Shown: piece after piece, positions 20,551-29,346 of the stretch
Layout of the letters: every line of letters starts with the position of its first letter
Numbering within the stretch: position 1 is the stretch's first letter
From: Christensenellaceae bacterium
GTDB taxonomy: Bacteria > Bacillota > Clostridia > Christensenellales > CAG-138
Reading direction: 5' to 3'
Assembly (NCBI GenBank): GCA_031261085.1
Contig: JAISKB010000025.1
Span: 57,496-121,495 of the forward strand
Length of the DNA stretch: 64,000 nucleotides
Made by a program: the position numbers and the translations under genes
The notes under the pieces: generated by a model
What the model saw: the letters and a program-made list of their open reading frames with translations, nothing else
Databases searched by the model: none
What the model was told of the DNA's origin: nothing

Positions 20551-20570
20551 AAAGCGTTAGGAGGCAAGTA

Positions 20571-21623
20571 GTGGAAAAAGAAGATACTTCAAAAAAAATC
20601 AACGGGTTTTTGATTTTTGCAAAGTTTGCAAAGGACAATGTCATTTGGCTCGCATTTGTCGGCATCGTGCTGTTTGTAACAGCGGTGGCCTGGTTTATAC
20701 GCCAACCCCCCTTGTTCTTCCTCTCGGTTACAAATATAACGATATTGTTCAACCAAATGAGCATAGTGGGTATTTTGACGGTCGGGGTTATGTTCCCCAT
20801 ACTGTCAAGGGGTATCGACCTATCTACCTCGGCCGTTGTGGCGGTAACCGCCACGCTCTCCGCAACCCTCGTGTCGGACGTTAAGGTAAATCTGCTCGCG
20901 AAACTGCCGCCGGAATTATCCTGGCTGGGCATTTTAATAGTCGTGTTTACTTGCCTTGCGGTTGGCGCGCTGGTGGGTGCGTTCAACGGCTCGCTCGTCG
21001 CCTATACAAAGATTCACCCCTTTGTTGCAACGCTCGGCTCGACCCTGATTTTGAAGGGCGTGGCCAACCTTATCACCAACGCCGCCCCCGTCGGCATCAA
21101 ATCGGATGCGTTCAAATTTATTGGCAGCGGCAAAATCATCCCCGGCGTCCCGCTCACCAATCAGTTCTTCTGGCTGGTTATCGTCATAATCATAGGCGGG
21201 TTTTTGCTGACGCAAACGCGCTTTGGCAGCAATGTGTTTGCCATCGGCGGCAACGAAGTAGCCGCAAAGGTTGCGGGCATTCGGGTTGAACGCAATATTG
21301 TGTGGGTGTATATATGGTGCTCCTGCTGCGCGGCATTGGGCGGCTTGCTTTATACCGCCAGCACCGGCGCGGGCACGCCTACCGCCGGCATTGCGGGCAG
21401 CTATGAGCTTGACGCGATTGCCGCCGCCACGGTTGGCGGCACCTCGCAAACGGGCGGTGTGGCCAAAATTAACGGCGTTATTTGCGGCATACTGATACTT
21501 GCCGTTATCAACAACGCGCTGGGCTTCCTGAACATTACGCCCTATATCCAATGGATTATCAAGGGCTGTATCATCATCGGCGCGGTGGTGTTCGATATGC
21601 GCAAGAACGCGAAAAAGGTATAA
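20571..21623 (+). CDS. Sugar ABC transporter permease, RbsC family
   Basis: GVMFPILSRGIDLSTSAVVAVT, FVATLGSTLILKGVANL, FAIGGNEVAAKVAGIRV; GTG start. Confidence 0.93.
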   Translation: MEKEDTSKKINGFLIFAKFAKDNVIWLAFVGIVLFVTAVAWFIRQPPLFFLSVTNITILFNQMSIVGILTVGVMFPILSRGIDLSTSAVVAVTATLSATLVSDVKVNLLAKLPPELSWLGILIVVFTCLAVGALVGAFNGSLVAYTKIHPFVATLGSTLILKGVANLITNAAPVGIKSDAFKFIGSGKIIPGVPLTNQFFWLVIVIIIGGFLLTQTRFGSNVFAIGGNEVAAKVAGIRVERNIVWVYIWCSCCAALGGLLYTASTGAGTPTAGIAGSYELDAIAAATVGGTSQTGGVAKINGVICGILILAVINNALGFLNITPYIQWIIKGCIIIGAVVFDMRKNAKKV

Positions 21624-21668
21624 ACGATACCCGATACGCTATAAGCGCAGCTTGATTGCGTCTTACAA

Positions 21669-21713
21669 CATCCCGCCAAGCGTTAGGTCGTCTGGCGGGA
21701 TATTTGTTTTTTG
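21669..21713 (+). terminator. Rho-independent terminator of the sugar ABC operon
   Basis: ATCCCGCCA...TGGCGGGATATTTGTTTTTT. Confidence 0.8.
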
Positions 21714-21718
21714 ATTCC

Positions 21719-22060
21719 TTTTGGGGGAAATGTCTTGGGGAATGTTTCGGGAACGTTTCGCGGGGACCCCGGTCCCCGCACCCCGGCTGGGGACGGGGCG
21801 CCGTCCCCAGACCCCTTCGCATGGAGGGAATAAGTTCTTTCGAAAGCCGCTTCTCTTGATTTGCAGAGGGAATCCATAGTAAATCCTCTCGGAAAAATGA
21901 AAGCGGTTTTTTGCCGCAGCGGGGTACGGGAGCTTATCTTCAAAAATAATTTGCAAGCAAAAAATAGGGGTGCGGGGGCTTGCCCCCGCAAGCAGAATTT
22001 CTCAATTCTCTTCCCCTTCCCTGGGGAAGGGGTTAGGGGATGGGGCAAAACTCATACAAA
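21719..22060. repeat. Dispersed GC-rich intergenic repeat cluster, copy 1
   Basis: Contains GGGGACCCCGGTCCCCGCACCCCGGCTGGGGAC, TGCGGGGGCTTGCCCCCGCAAGCA and CTTCCCCTTCCCTGGGGAAGGGGTTAGGGGATGGGG; related blocks near 33.1, 45.8, 52.1 and 60.5 kb. Confidence 0.75.
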
Positions 22061-22078
22061 ACAAAGCTTTTTTAAACG

Positions 22079-22107
22079 CAAAAAAAGTGGCAAAAGCCAC
22101 TTTTTTG
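22079..22107 (-). terminator. Hairpin terminator after iolE (bidirectional type)
   Basis: AAAAAAGTGGCAAAAGCCACTTTTTT. Confidence 0.8.
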
Positions 22108-22138
22108 ATAGGCGTCACCCGCTATGGGGCAGCCTTGC

Positions 22139-23035
22139 TTATAAACCCGTATGCGCGCCGATATACGCACGCGCCTTCTTGGCATATACGAAGGGATTGG
22201 CCTTGGCGGGGTCTTGCTCCGCCTCCACCAGCAGCCAGCCCTCATAGCCGGCCTGGTCGAGTATTTCGAACACCGGCGCAAAATCTACGCCGCCATCCCC
22301 CGGCACGGTGAACGCCCCGTTCTTTACCGCCGTGAGGAAGCTCCAGTGCTCCTGCTTCGCCTGCTCCACCACGGGCAAGCGCATATCCTTCAGGTGCACA
22401 TGCCCCACGCGCTGCACATATTTGCGCAGCATAGCCGCCGGGTCGATGCCGGTAAAGGTGAAGTGGCCGGTATCGTAGCACAGGAACACATAGCGCGGGT
22501 CGGTGTTCTCCATCATGCGGTCGGTCTCCTCGGCGGTTTGCACCACGGTGCCCATGTGATGGTGGAAGCACAGCTTAAAGCCCTTATCCACCGCGATTTT
22601 GCCCAGGTGATTCAACCCGTTGGTGAAAAGATCCCATTCTTTGTCGTTCATGACATATTTGTTTTCGAATATGGGCGTGTCGATTTGGCCCTGAATGCTA
22701 TAGCTCTGCTCGGATACGTTGATGCGGTTTGCGCCCACCGCCGCCAAAAAATTCAGCTCATCGGTAAATGCCTTCACGTTCTCTTCCAGCGGCTTGCTGA
22801 TGAGGAAGGAGCTGAACCAACGCGAGGCGATGCGCATACCGCGCACATCCAGCGCGGCCTTTAGCGCGGCGGGGTCGCTGGGATACTTGTTGCCGATTTC
22901 GGTGCCCGAAAACCCGGCCAGCGCCATCTCGCTGATGGCCTGCTCAAAGGTGTTTTCGGCGCCCAATTCCGGCATGTCGTCATTCGTCCAGCCTATGGGA
23001 GCGATGCCGAGGAACGTTTTGCTGCTGTTGAACAA
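22139..23035 (-). CDS. iolE: Myo-inosose-2 dehydratase
   Basis: IAPIGWTNDDMPELG, LCFHHHMGTVVQT, CYDTGHFTFTG, VHLKDMR; TTG start inferred; divergent from iolB. Confidence 0.92.
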   Translation of the reverse strand: MFNSSKTFLGIAPIGWTNDDMPELGAENTFEQAISEMALAGFSGTEIGNKYPSDPAALKAALDVRGMRIASRWFSSFLISKPLEENVKAFTDELNFLAAVGANRINVSEQSYSIQGQIDTPIFENKYVMNDKEWDLFTNGLNHLGKIAVDKGFKLCFHHHMGTVVQTAEETDRMMENTDPRYVFLCYDTGHFTFTGIDPAAMLRKYVQRVGHVHLKDMRLPVVEQAKQEHWSFLTAVKNGAFTVPGDGGVDFAPVFEILDQAGYEGWLLVEAEQDPAKANPFVYAKKARAYIGAHTGL

Positions 23036-23271
23036 AATTCATACCACCCTTCTTGTTGTTTGTCATTGACGTTTATGGTGAAACCAGTTTATAATAAATA
23101 CGGTAAGTGCTAGTCAAAAAACGGTTGACTATTGGGTAAGTTTGGTGCAAAAAGTGGTTACTTGTTAAGCGGTTATTTGTTGCTTGGTGACCATTATATC
23201 ATTGCACGCTCCAAATTACAATCCTCAGCCTTTTGGCTTTCAATATTTTTTTAACAAGGGGGCAACCGCAA

Positions 23272-24063
23272 ATGTACCTTGAACAAAACCTGCTAAAAAA
23301 CGGCTGGAACACCTGCCTATCCGCCGGCGCGGGGCAGGGCGGCGACGCCGGAATGGACGTTGCGCTGCTGCTGATGGAGCCCGGCGATACCTATGAATTT
23401 GACACGGACAAAAACGAAGCGGCGCTGCTGCTGTTTGCGGGCGAGGCGGCCTGGGGCCTGCCCGGCGCGCTGCAAACGGTGCGGCGGCAGAGCGAATTTA
23501 CCGAGGAAGCATCCTGCCTGCATGTGCCTTGCGCCTCGCATGTGGTGGTGCAGGCCAAAAGCCATTGCGAAATATATGTGCAGATGGTCGCAAACCCGCG
23601 CGCGTTCGCCCCGGTTTTTTATGGCCCTTCCAATGTGCAAATACAGCGGGCGGGGCAGGCCGATTTGGCGGGCACCATGCGGCGGGATATTAAAACCGTG
23701 TTTGACTTTGACAACGCGCCCTATTCCAACATGGTGTTGGGCGAGGTGCTCAGCTACCCGGGCCGGTGGTCCAGCTATCCGCCGCATCATCATCCGCAGC
23801 CCGAGGTGTATTTTTACCGCTTCGATAAGCCGCAGGGCTTTGGCGTGGGCTTCGCCAACGGCGAGGTGCATCAAATCGGCCACAACGGCCTGCTGCTTAT
23901 CCAAAACGGCTGCCACGAGCAGGTGACCGCGCCGGGCTATGGCCTGTGCTATGTGTGGGGCATACGGCACTTGCCGGGCGACCCGTGGAAGAAGACCCGC
24001 ATCGACGACCTGGAGCATGTTTGGATGCTGCAACCCGGCGCAACATTTTTGGAGGAAAAGTAA
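23272..24063 (+). CDS. iolB: 5-deoxy-glucuronate isomerase
   Basis: YSNMVLGEVLSYPGRWSSYPPHHHPQPEVYFYRFDKPQGFG; followed by iolD. Confidence 0.92.
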   Translation: MYLEQNLLKNGWNTCLSAGAGQGGDAGMDVALLLMEPGDTYEFDTDKNEAALLLFAGEAAWGLPGALQTVRRQSEFTEEASCLHVPCASHVVVQAKSHCEIYVQMVANPRAFAPVFYGPSNVQIQRAGQADLAGTMRRDIKTVFDFDNAPYSNMVLGEVLSYPGRWSSYPPHHHPQPEVYFYRFDKPQGFGVGFANGEVHQIGHNGLLLIQNGCHEQVTAPGYGLCYVWGIRHLPGDPWKKTRIDDLEHVWMLQPGATFLEEK

Positions 24064-24124
24064 GCATAGCGAAGCATAGTATTTTAAGAAGCAAAGCAAT
24101 ATCAACAGCGATGGAGGAGAGCGT

Positions 24125-26053
24125 ATGAAAACGGTACGGTTGACGATGGCGCAGGCGCTGGTTCGTTTTTTGGAGAACCAGTATGTGCGCTATGACGAGG
24201 TGGAGCATCGGTTTGTGCGCGGGATATTCATGCTGCCGGGCCATGGCAACGTGGTGGGCCTGGGGCAGGCTATTCAGCAAGAATCCAAAGAGTTGGAAGT
24301 ATATCACGGCAAAAACGAGCAGGGGCAGGCGCAGGCGGCCATGGCATTTGCCAAGCAGATGCACCGCAAGCAGATATTCGCCTGCACATCCTCGGTGGGC
24401 CCCGGCGCGGCCAATATGGTGACGGCGGCGGCTAACGCCACGGCCAACAATATCCCCCTGCTGCTGCTACCGGGGGATGTTTATGTTTCCCGTCAGCCCG
24501 ACCCGGTGCTCCAGCAGATAGAGCAGCCGCAGGAGCTCACCATTTCCACCAACGATGCGTTCAGGCCCGTGTGCCGCTATTGGGATCGTATCGTGCGGCC
24601 CGAGCAGCTGATGACGGCCATGCTCAGCGCCCTGCGCGTGCTGACCGACCCGGCGGATACCGGTGCGGTATGCATCGCGCTGCCGCAGGATACGCAGGCC
24701 GAAGCATACGACTACCCCGTATCCTTCTTCGAAAAACGGGTGCACCGCATAGAGCGGCGCCCGCCCGCCCCATATGCCGTGGCGGAAGCGGTGGCGGCCA
24801 TACGCGGTGCCAAGCGGCCCATATTGGTGTGCGGCGGCGGCGTGCGCTATTCCGAAGCGGGCGAAACCTTCCGCGCGTTTGCCGAGGCGCACAACATCCC
24901 CTTTGGCGAAACCCAGGCGGGCAAAAGCGCCGTGGTTTGGACGCACCCGCTCAACCTGGGCGGCATAGGGGTAACGGGCTGCAGCGCGGCCAACGATATA
25001 GCCAAGGATGCCGATGTGGTAATTGGCGTGGGCACGCGGTATACTGACTTTACCACCGCCTCCAAATGGCTGTTCCCGGCAAGCGCCAAGTATGTGAACA
25101 TAAACGTGAGCGAATTCCAGGCCTATAAGCTGGATGCCATACGCGTGGTGGCGGATGCCAGGCTGGCGCTGGAGGCTGTTTCCGCCGCGCTGGCTGGCTA
25201 TCGCGCGCCATATGGCGGCGAAATAGAGGCGGCAAGGGCCAAGTGGCAAAAGGAGCTGAACAGGCTGGATGCCATAGTGGCGGATGCGGGCTATGTGCCC
25301 GAGGTGCACGACGAAAACAGCGACAGCTGGAAGCGGTTCGCCAAGGATGTGGGCTCCACCTTCACGCAAACGCGGGCGCTGGGCCTCATCAACGCGCACA
25401 TCGCCAAGGATGCCGTGGTAATAGGCGCATCGGGCAGCCTGCCCGGCGATATGCAGCGCATGTGGCGGCCCAACACCCCCAACACCTACAATATGGAATA
25501 TGGCTATTCCTGCATGGGATACGAGGTATCCGGCGCGCTGGGCGTAAAGCTCGCCATAGGCGAAAACCGCGAGGTATATGCCATGACCGGCGACGGCAGC
25601 TTCAACATGCTGCACAGCGAGCTGATTACCTCGGTGCAGGAGGGGCGCAAAATCAACGTGATGCTGTTTGACAACGCCTCCTTCGGCTGCATCAACAACC
25701 TGCAGGTAGGGCAGGGCAACGATACCATGTGCACCGAGCTGCGCAAGCGCGAGGGCGCCGACCGCCTGCATCACACCGGCCCGTTCCTGCATATCGATTA
25801 TGCCGGCGTGGCCCGGGCCTATGGCTGCAAAGCGTATACCGTCACCACGGCGGAGGAGCTGGTGGCCGCAATAGAGGATGCCAAGCAGCAGAAGGGTTCC
25901 ACGCTGATAGATATCAAGGTGCTGCCCAAATCCATGACAGAGGGCTATGGCGGCTGGTGGCGCGTGGGTGTGGCCGAGGTATCCGAGCGTGCGCGCGTGC
26001 AAGCGGCCCGCAAGGAGCTTGAATCGCACCTGGAGGATGCCCGCAGGTATTAA
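24125..26053 (+). CDS. iolD: 3D-(3,5/4)-trihydroxycyclohexane-1,2-dione acylhydrolase
   Basis: ThDP enzyme of the IolD type: MTVRL-like start ([16 protein letters not shown]), [45 protein letters not shown]. Confidence 0.95.
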   Translation: MKTVRLTMAQALVRFLENQYVRYDEVEHRFVRGIFMLPGHGNVVGLGQAIQQESKELEVYHGKNEQGQAQAAMAFAKQMHRKQIFACTSSVGPGAANMVTAAANATANNIPLLLLPGDVYVSRQPDPVLQQIEQPQELTISTNDAFRPVCRYWDRIVRPEQLMTAMLSALRVLTDPADTGAVCIALPQDTQAEAYDYPVSFFEKRVHRIERRPPAPYAVAEAVAAIRGAKRPILVCGGGVRYSEAGETFRAFAEAHNIPFGETQAGKSAVVWTHPLNLGGIGVTGCSAANDIAKDADVVIGVGTRYTDFTTASKWLFPASAKYVNINVSEFQAYKLDAIRVVADARLALEAVSAALAGYRAPYGGEIEAARAKWQKELNRLDAIVADAGYVPEVHDENSDSWKRFAKDVGSTFTQTRALGLINAHIAKDAVVIGASGSLPGDMQRMWRPNTPNTYNMEYGYSCMGYEVSGALGVKLAIGENREVYAMTGDGSFNMLHSELITSVQEGRKINVMLFDNASFGCINNLQVGQGNDTMCTELRKREGADRLHHTGPFLHIDYAGVARAYGCKAYTVTTAEELVAAIEDAKQQKGSTLIDIKVLPKSMTEGYGGWWRVGVAEVSERARVQAARKELESHLEDARRY

Positions 26054-26119
26054 ACCTTTGGCGTAAAGCAAAAAGATGCACATACAATCCATTACAAATA
26101 TGAAAGAAGGAAGCAAACT

Positions 26120-27121
26120 ATGAAAACTCTAAAAGTAGGCGTGGTAGGAACCGGGCGCATCGGCAAGCTGCATGTGAACAACCTGATGTCCCGCGTAAAG
26201 AACGCTACCGTGGTGGCGGTAACCGATGTGGTGTACGACAGCGCACAGGCGCTGGCGAAGCAATGGAACATACCCAAGGTATATAAAGACTATAAAGAGC
26301 TGGTGGCCGACCCGGAAATCGACGCGGTGCTGGTTTGCTCTTCTACCGATACGCACTCCATCATCGCGTATGAAGCGGTGATGGCGGGCAAGCATGTGTT
26401 CTGCGAAAAGCCCATAGACTACGATTTGGGCCGCATCCAAAAGGTGATAGACGCCGTGGAGCAAAAGGGCGTCAAGTTCCAGGTGGGCTTTAACCGCCGC
26501 TTCGACCGCAACTTCAAAAAGGTGCGGGACAGCGTGCAGAGCGGCGTCATCGGCGCCCCGCACATCGTCATGGTTACCTCGCGGGATCCTGAGCCCCCGC
26601 CGGTAAGCTATGTGAAGGTATCCGGCGGCATATTCCTCGATATGATGATACACGATTTTGACATGGTGCGCTATCTGTCGGGCAGCGAGGTGACCGAGGT
26701 GTTTGCCAACGGCGCCGTGCTGGTAGACCCGGGCATCGGCGAAGCCGGGGATGTGGATACCGCCATCGTTACGCTCAAGTTTAAAAATGGCGCTATCGGC
26801 GTTATCAACAACAGCCGTCAGGCCGTTTATGGCTACGACCAACGGGTGGAGGTATTTGGCTCCAAGGGCTGCATCACGGCCGATAATGAGACGCCCAACC
26901 TCACCACCCTCTCTACCGCGGAAGGCGTGACAAAAGAAAAGCCGCTGTTCTTCTTCTTAGAGCGCTATAACGATGCTTTCATCGCGGAGCTAGACGGGTT
27001 TGTGGAGGCGGTGCTGGAGGATAAGCCCACCCTCGTAAACGCGACGGACGGCTTAAAGCCTGTGCTGATTGCCATGGCGGCCAAAAAATCCCTCGAAACA
27101 GGCCTGCCGGTAAAGCTGTAA
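26120..27121 (+). CDS. iolG: Inositol 2-dehydrogenase-like (Gfo/Idh/MocA)
   Basis: GVVGTGRIGKLHVNNL, FCEKPIDYDL, FQVGFNRRFDRNF, GGIFLDMMIHDFDM. Confidence 0.88.
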   Translation: MKTLKVGVVGTGRIGKLHVNNLMSRVKNATVVAVTDVVYDSAQALAKQWNIPKVYKDYKELVADPEIDAVLVCSSTDTHSIIAYEAVMAGKHVFCEKPIDYDLGRIQKVIDAVEQKGVKFQVGFNRRFDRNFKKVRDSVQSGVIGAPHIVMVTSRDPEPPPVSYVKVSGGIFLDMMIHDFDMVRYLSGSEVTEVFANGAVLVDPGIGEAGDVDTAIVTLKFKNGAIGVINNSRQAVYGYDQRVEVFGSKGCITADNETPNLTTLSTAEGVTKEKPLFFFLERYNDAFIAELDGFVEAVLEDKPTLVNATDGLKPVLIAMAAKKSLETGLPVKL

Positions 27122-27169
27122 GGCACTATACCGCAAGGGTCATTCTACTGTGATAGGAGGCGCGACCAC

Positions 27170-28186
27170 ATGGCAAAAGTAAAACTCGGCATCGTTGGCC
27201 TGGGCCGGTTGGGGCGCAACCACGCGGCCAATATCCACTACCATATCCCAAATGCGGAGCTGATTGCCATCTGCAGCGTGGTGCAGGCGGAGCTCGATGA
27301 GGTGGCCGGCGAAATGCATCCGCCCTACACCTATACCGATTACCGCGAGATGTTCCAAAACAAAGAGCTCGACGGCGTGGTGATAGCCACCAACTCGCAA
27401 TCGCACTGCGATATGGCGATAGAGGCCGCCCGGCTTGGCGTAAAGAACATCTACATCGAAAAGCCGCTGGGCATGACGCTCGATGAAGTGAACCGCATAC
27501 GCGACGCGCTGCAGGGCAGCGAGGTAAAGGTGTTCCAGGTGGGGTACAACCGCCGGTTCGATAAATCCTACCAGGCCATGAAGAAAAAGGTCGAAGAGGG
27601 GTATATCGGCAAGCCGGTGCTCATCAAAATGATCAACCGCGACCCGGCCGGCGTGGAGGAGTTTTTGCTTAAGTTTTCGCCCACCTCGGGCGGTTTGGTG
27701 TTCGACATGCTCACGCACGATTATGACATAGCGCGCTGGGTTTTGGGTACGGATGCCACAACCGTATATGGCATGGGCGGCGTATATGCCTATGAGGGCT
27801 TGGCCGCCTTGGGCGATATCGACAACTGCGGCATACTCTGCCGGTTTGGCAACGGCGCCATGGGCTGGTTTGAGGCCACGCGCAATTGCCCGTATGGCTA
27901 CCACAGCGAAACGGAGATATTTGGCACCGAGGGCTGCATACGCGTGTGCGTTACGCCCACCAACGACAGGGTGGTATACTTCGATAAAAGCGGCGTAAAC
28001 CAATCCACCGTGCAATGGTTTTACGAATACTGGGAACCCACCTTCACGGCCGAAATCCAGAGCTTTGTAGATACCATAATCGGCGCGCCGCAGGTGGCGG
28101 CCGGGCTTATGGATGGCTACAAGGCGGTGGAATGGGCCCTGGCGGCCAAAAAAGCCGTAGATGAAGAAATTACGGTGCACCTATAA
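27170..28186 (+). CDS. Second Gfo/Idh/MocA family oxidoreductase (inositol dehydrogenase-like)
   Basis: GIVGLGRLGRNHAANIHYHIPN, EKPLGMTLDE, FQVGYNRRFDKSY, GGLVFDMLTHDYDIARW. Confidence 0.85.
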   Translation: MAKVKLGIVGLGRLGRNHAANIHYHIPNAELIAICSVVQAELDEVAGEMHPPYTYTDYREMFQNKELDGVVIATNSQSHCDMAIEAARLGVKNIYIEKPLGMTLDEVNRIRDALQGSEVKVFQVGYNRRFDKSYQAMKKKVEEGYIGKPVLIKMINRDPAGVEEFLLKFSPTSGGLVFDMLTHDYDIARWVLGTDATTVYGMGGVYAYEGLAALGDIDNCGILCRFGNGAMGWFEATRNCPYGYHSETEIFGTEGCIRVCVTPTNDRVVYFDKSGVNQSTVQWFYEYWEPTFTAEIQSFVDTIIGAPQVAAGLMDGYKAVEWALAAKKAVDEEITVHL

Positions 28187-28222
28187 TATTGCATAAATTA
28201 ATTCGAAAGGATATTGACTATT

Positions 28223-29251
28223 ATGGCAAAAATTAAAGTGGGTGTTGCGGGGTATGGCACCATTGGGCAGCGCTTGGCGGATGGCGTGGCGCTGCAGGGC
28301 GACATGGAGCTGGTGGGCGTGGCGGATTTGGCCCCCACGCTGGCGATTCGCGCCCTGAAAGAAAAGGGCATGCCCTATGACCTGTACTTGGTGGAGGGCG
28401 CGGATAAATCCAAGTTCGACGCGCTGAACATCCCGGTAAAGGGCTCGTTCAACGATTTGGTATCCAGGGTGGATATCATGCTGGATTCCTCGCCGGGCGG
28501 CGTGGGCGCCAAAAACAAAGAACTCTATGAGAAAAACGGCGTTAAGGCCATATTCCAGGGCGGCGAAAAGAATTCCGTGGCGGATGTGTTCTTCCATGGC
28601 TATGCCAACTACGAAAACGGCGTGGGTAAAGATTATTTAAAGCTCACCAGCTGCAATACCACCGGCCTTATCCGCTCGGTAGACGCGCTGGACAGGGACT
28701 ATGGCATTGAGCGGGTGGCTATCACCATCATCCGCCGCGTGGCCGACCCGGGCGATTATCACCGCGGGCTTACCAACGCGCTGCAAATCGATAAGGCGCC
28801 TTCGCATCAGGCGGTCGATTTGATGACCATCATGCCCCATGTGCAGGCCACGGGCATATTGGTACACACCCCGGTAACGCACGGCCACATCATTACCGTG
28901 GTGGCCACGGGCAAAAAGAAGATCACCAAGGAGATGGCGCTCAAAACCTTCCAGGCGCACCCGCGCATCCGCGTCGTCAACATAGACGAGGGCTTTATGG
29001 GCAACGCGAGCCTGTTCAAGTATGCGCGCGACCTGGGCAACCCCCGCGGCGATATGTATGAGATAGGCCTGTGGGAGGATTCCATCGTGGAGACCGGCGA
29101 CGACATCATGTATGCCATCAACATCCCGCAGGAGAGCGTGACCATACCCGAAACGGTGGACGCCATACGCGCGGCGATGGGCCTGCAAAAAACCCGTGCC
29201 GAGGGTACGGCCAAAACCAACGAATACCTGGGCATAGGCCGGTTTAAGTAA
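28223..29251 (+). CDS. Type II (archaeal-type) glyceraldehyde-3-phosphate dehydrogenase family protein
   Basis: GYGTIGQRLADGVA, GVGAKNKELYEKNGVKAIFQGGEK, catalytic SCNTTGLIR, THGH, QESVTIPETVDAIRA; resembles archaeal phosphorylating GAPDH rather than bacterial GapA. Confidence 0.88.
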   Translation: MAKIKVGVAGYGTIGQRLADGVALQGDMELVGVADLAPTLAIRALKEKGMPYDLYLVEGADKSKFDALNIPVKGSFNDLVSRVDIMLDSSPGGVGAKNKELYEKNGVKAIFQGGEKNSVADVFFHGYANYENGVGKDYLKLTSCNTTGLIRSVDALDRDYGIERVAITIIRRVADPGDYHRGLTNALQIDKAPSHQAVDLMTIMPHVQATGILVHTPVTHGHIITVVATGKKKITKEMALKTFQAHPRIRVVNIDEGFMGNASLFKYARDLGNPRGDMYEIGLWEDSIVETGDDIMYAINIPQESVTIPETVDAIRAAMGLQKTRAEGTAKTNEYLGIGRFK

Positions 29252-29346
29252 GCGGGCGTTTTACGCTGCACAAATGGCTGCGGGCAGACGGAACCGGCTG
29301 CGCCGGGGAAGGCGCCCGCGGCCTTTCTTACGGAGGGAATAAGCAT

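Noticed and set aside
21656-22311. Several ORFs across the 21.7-22.3 kb spacer on both strands
   Set aside because: They translate the GC-rich repeat modules; no conserved protein features.
24467-26116. 549-aa minus-strand ORF antisense to iolD
   Set aside because: Shadow ORF of a GC-rich gene; low-complexity His/Ala/Gly-rich translation; iolD is unambiguous on +.
27140-28180. 346-aa minus-strand ORF
   Set aside because: Antisense to the second Gfo/Idh/MocA gene.
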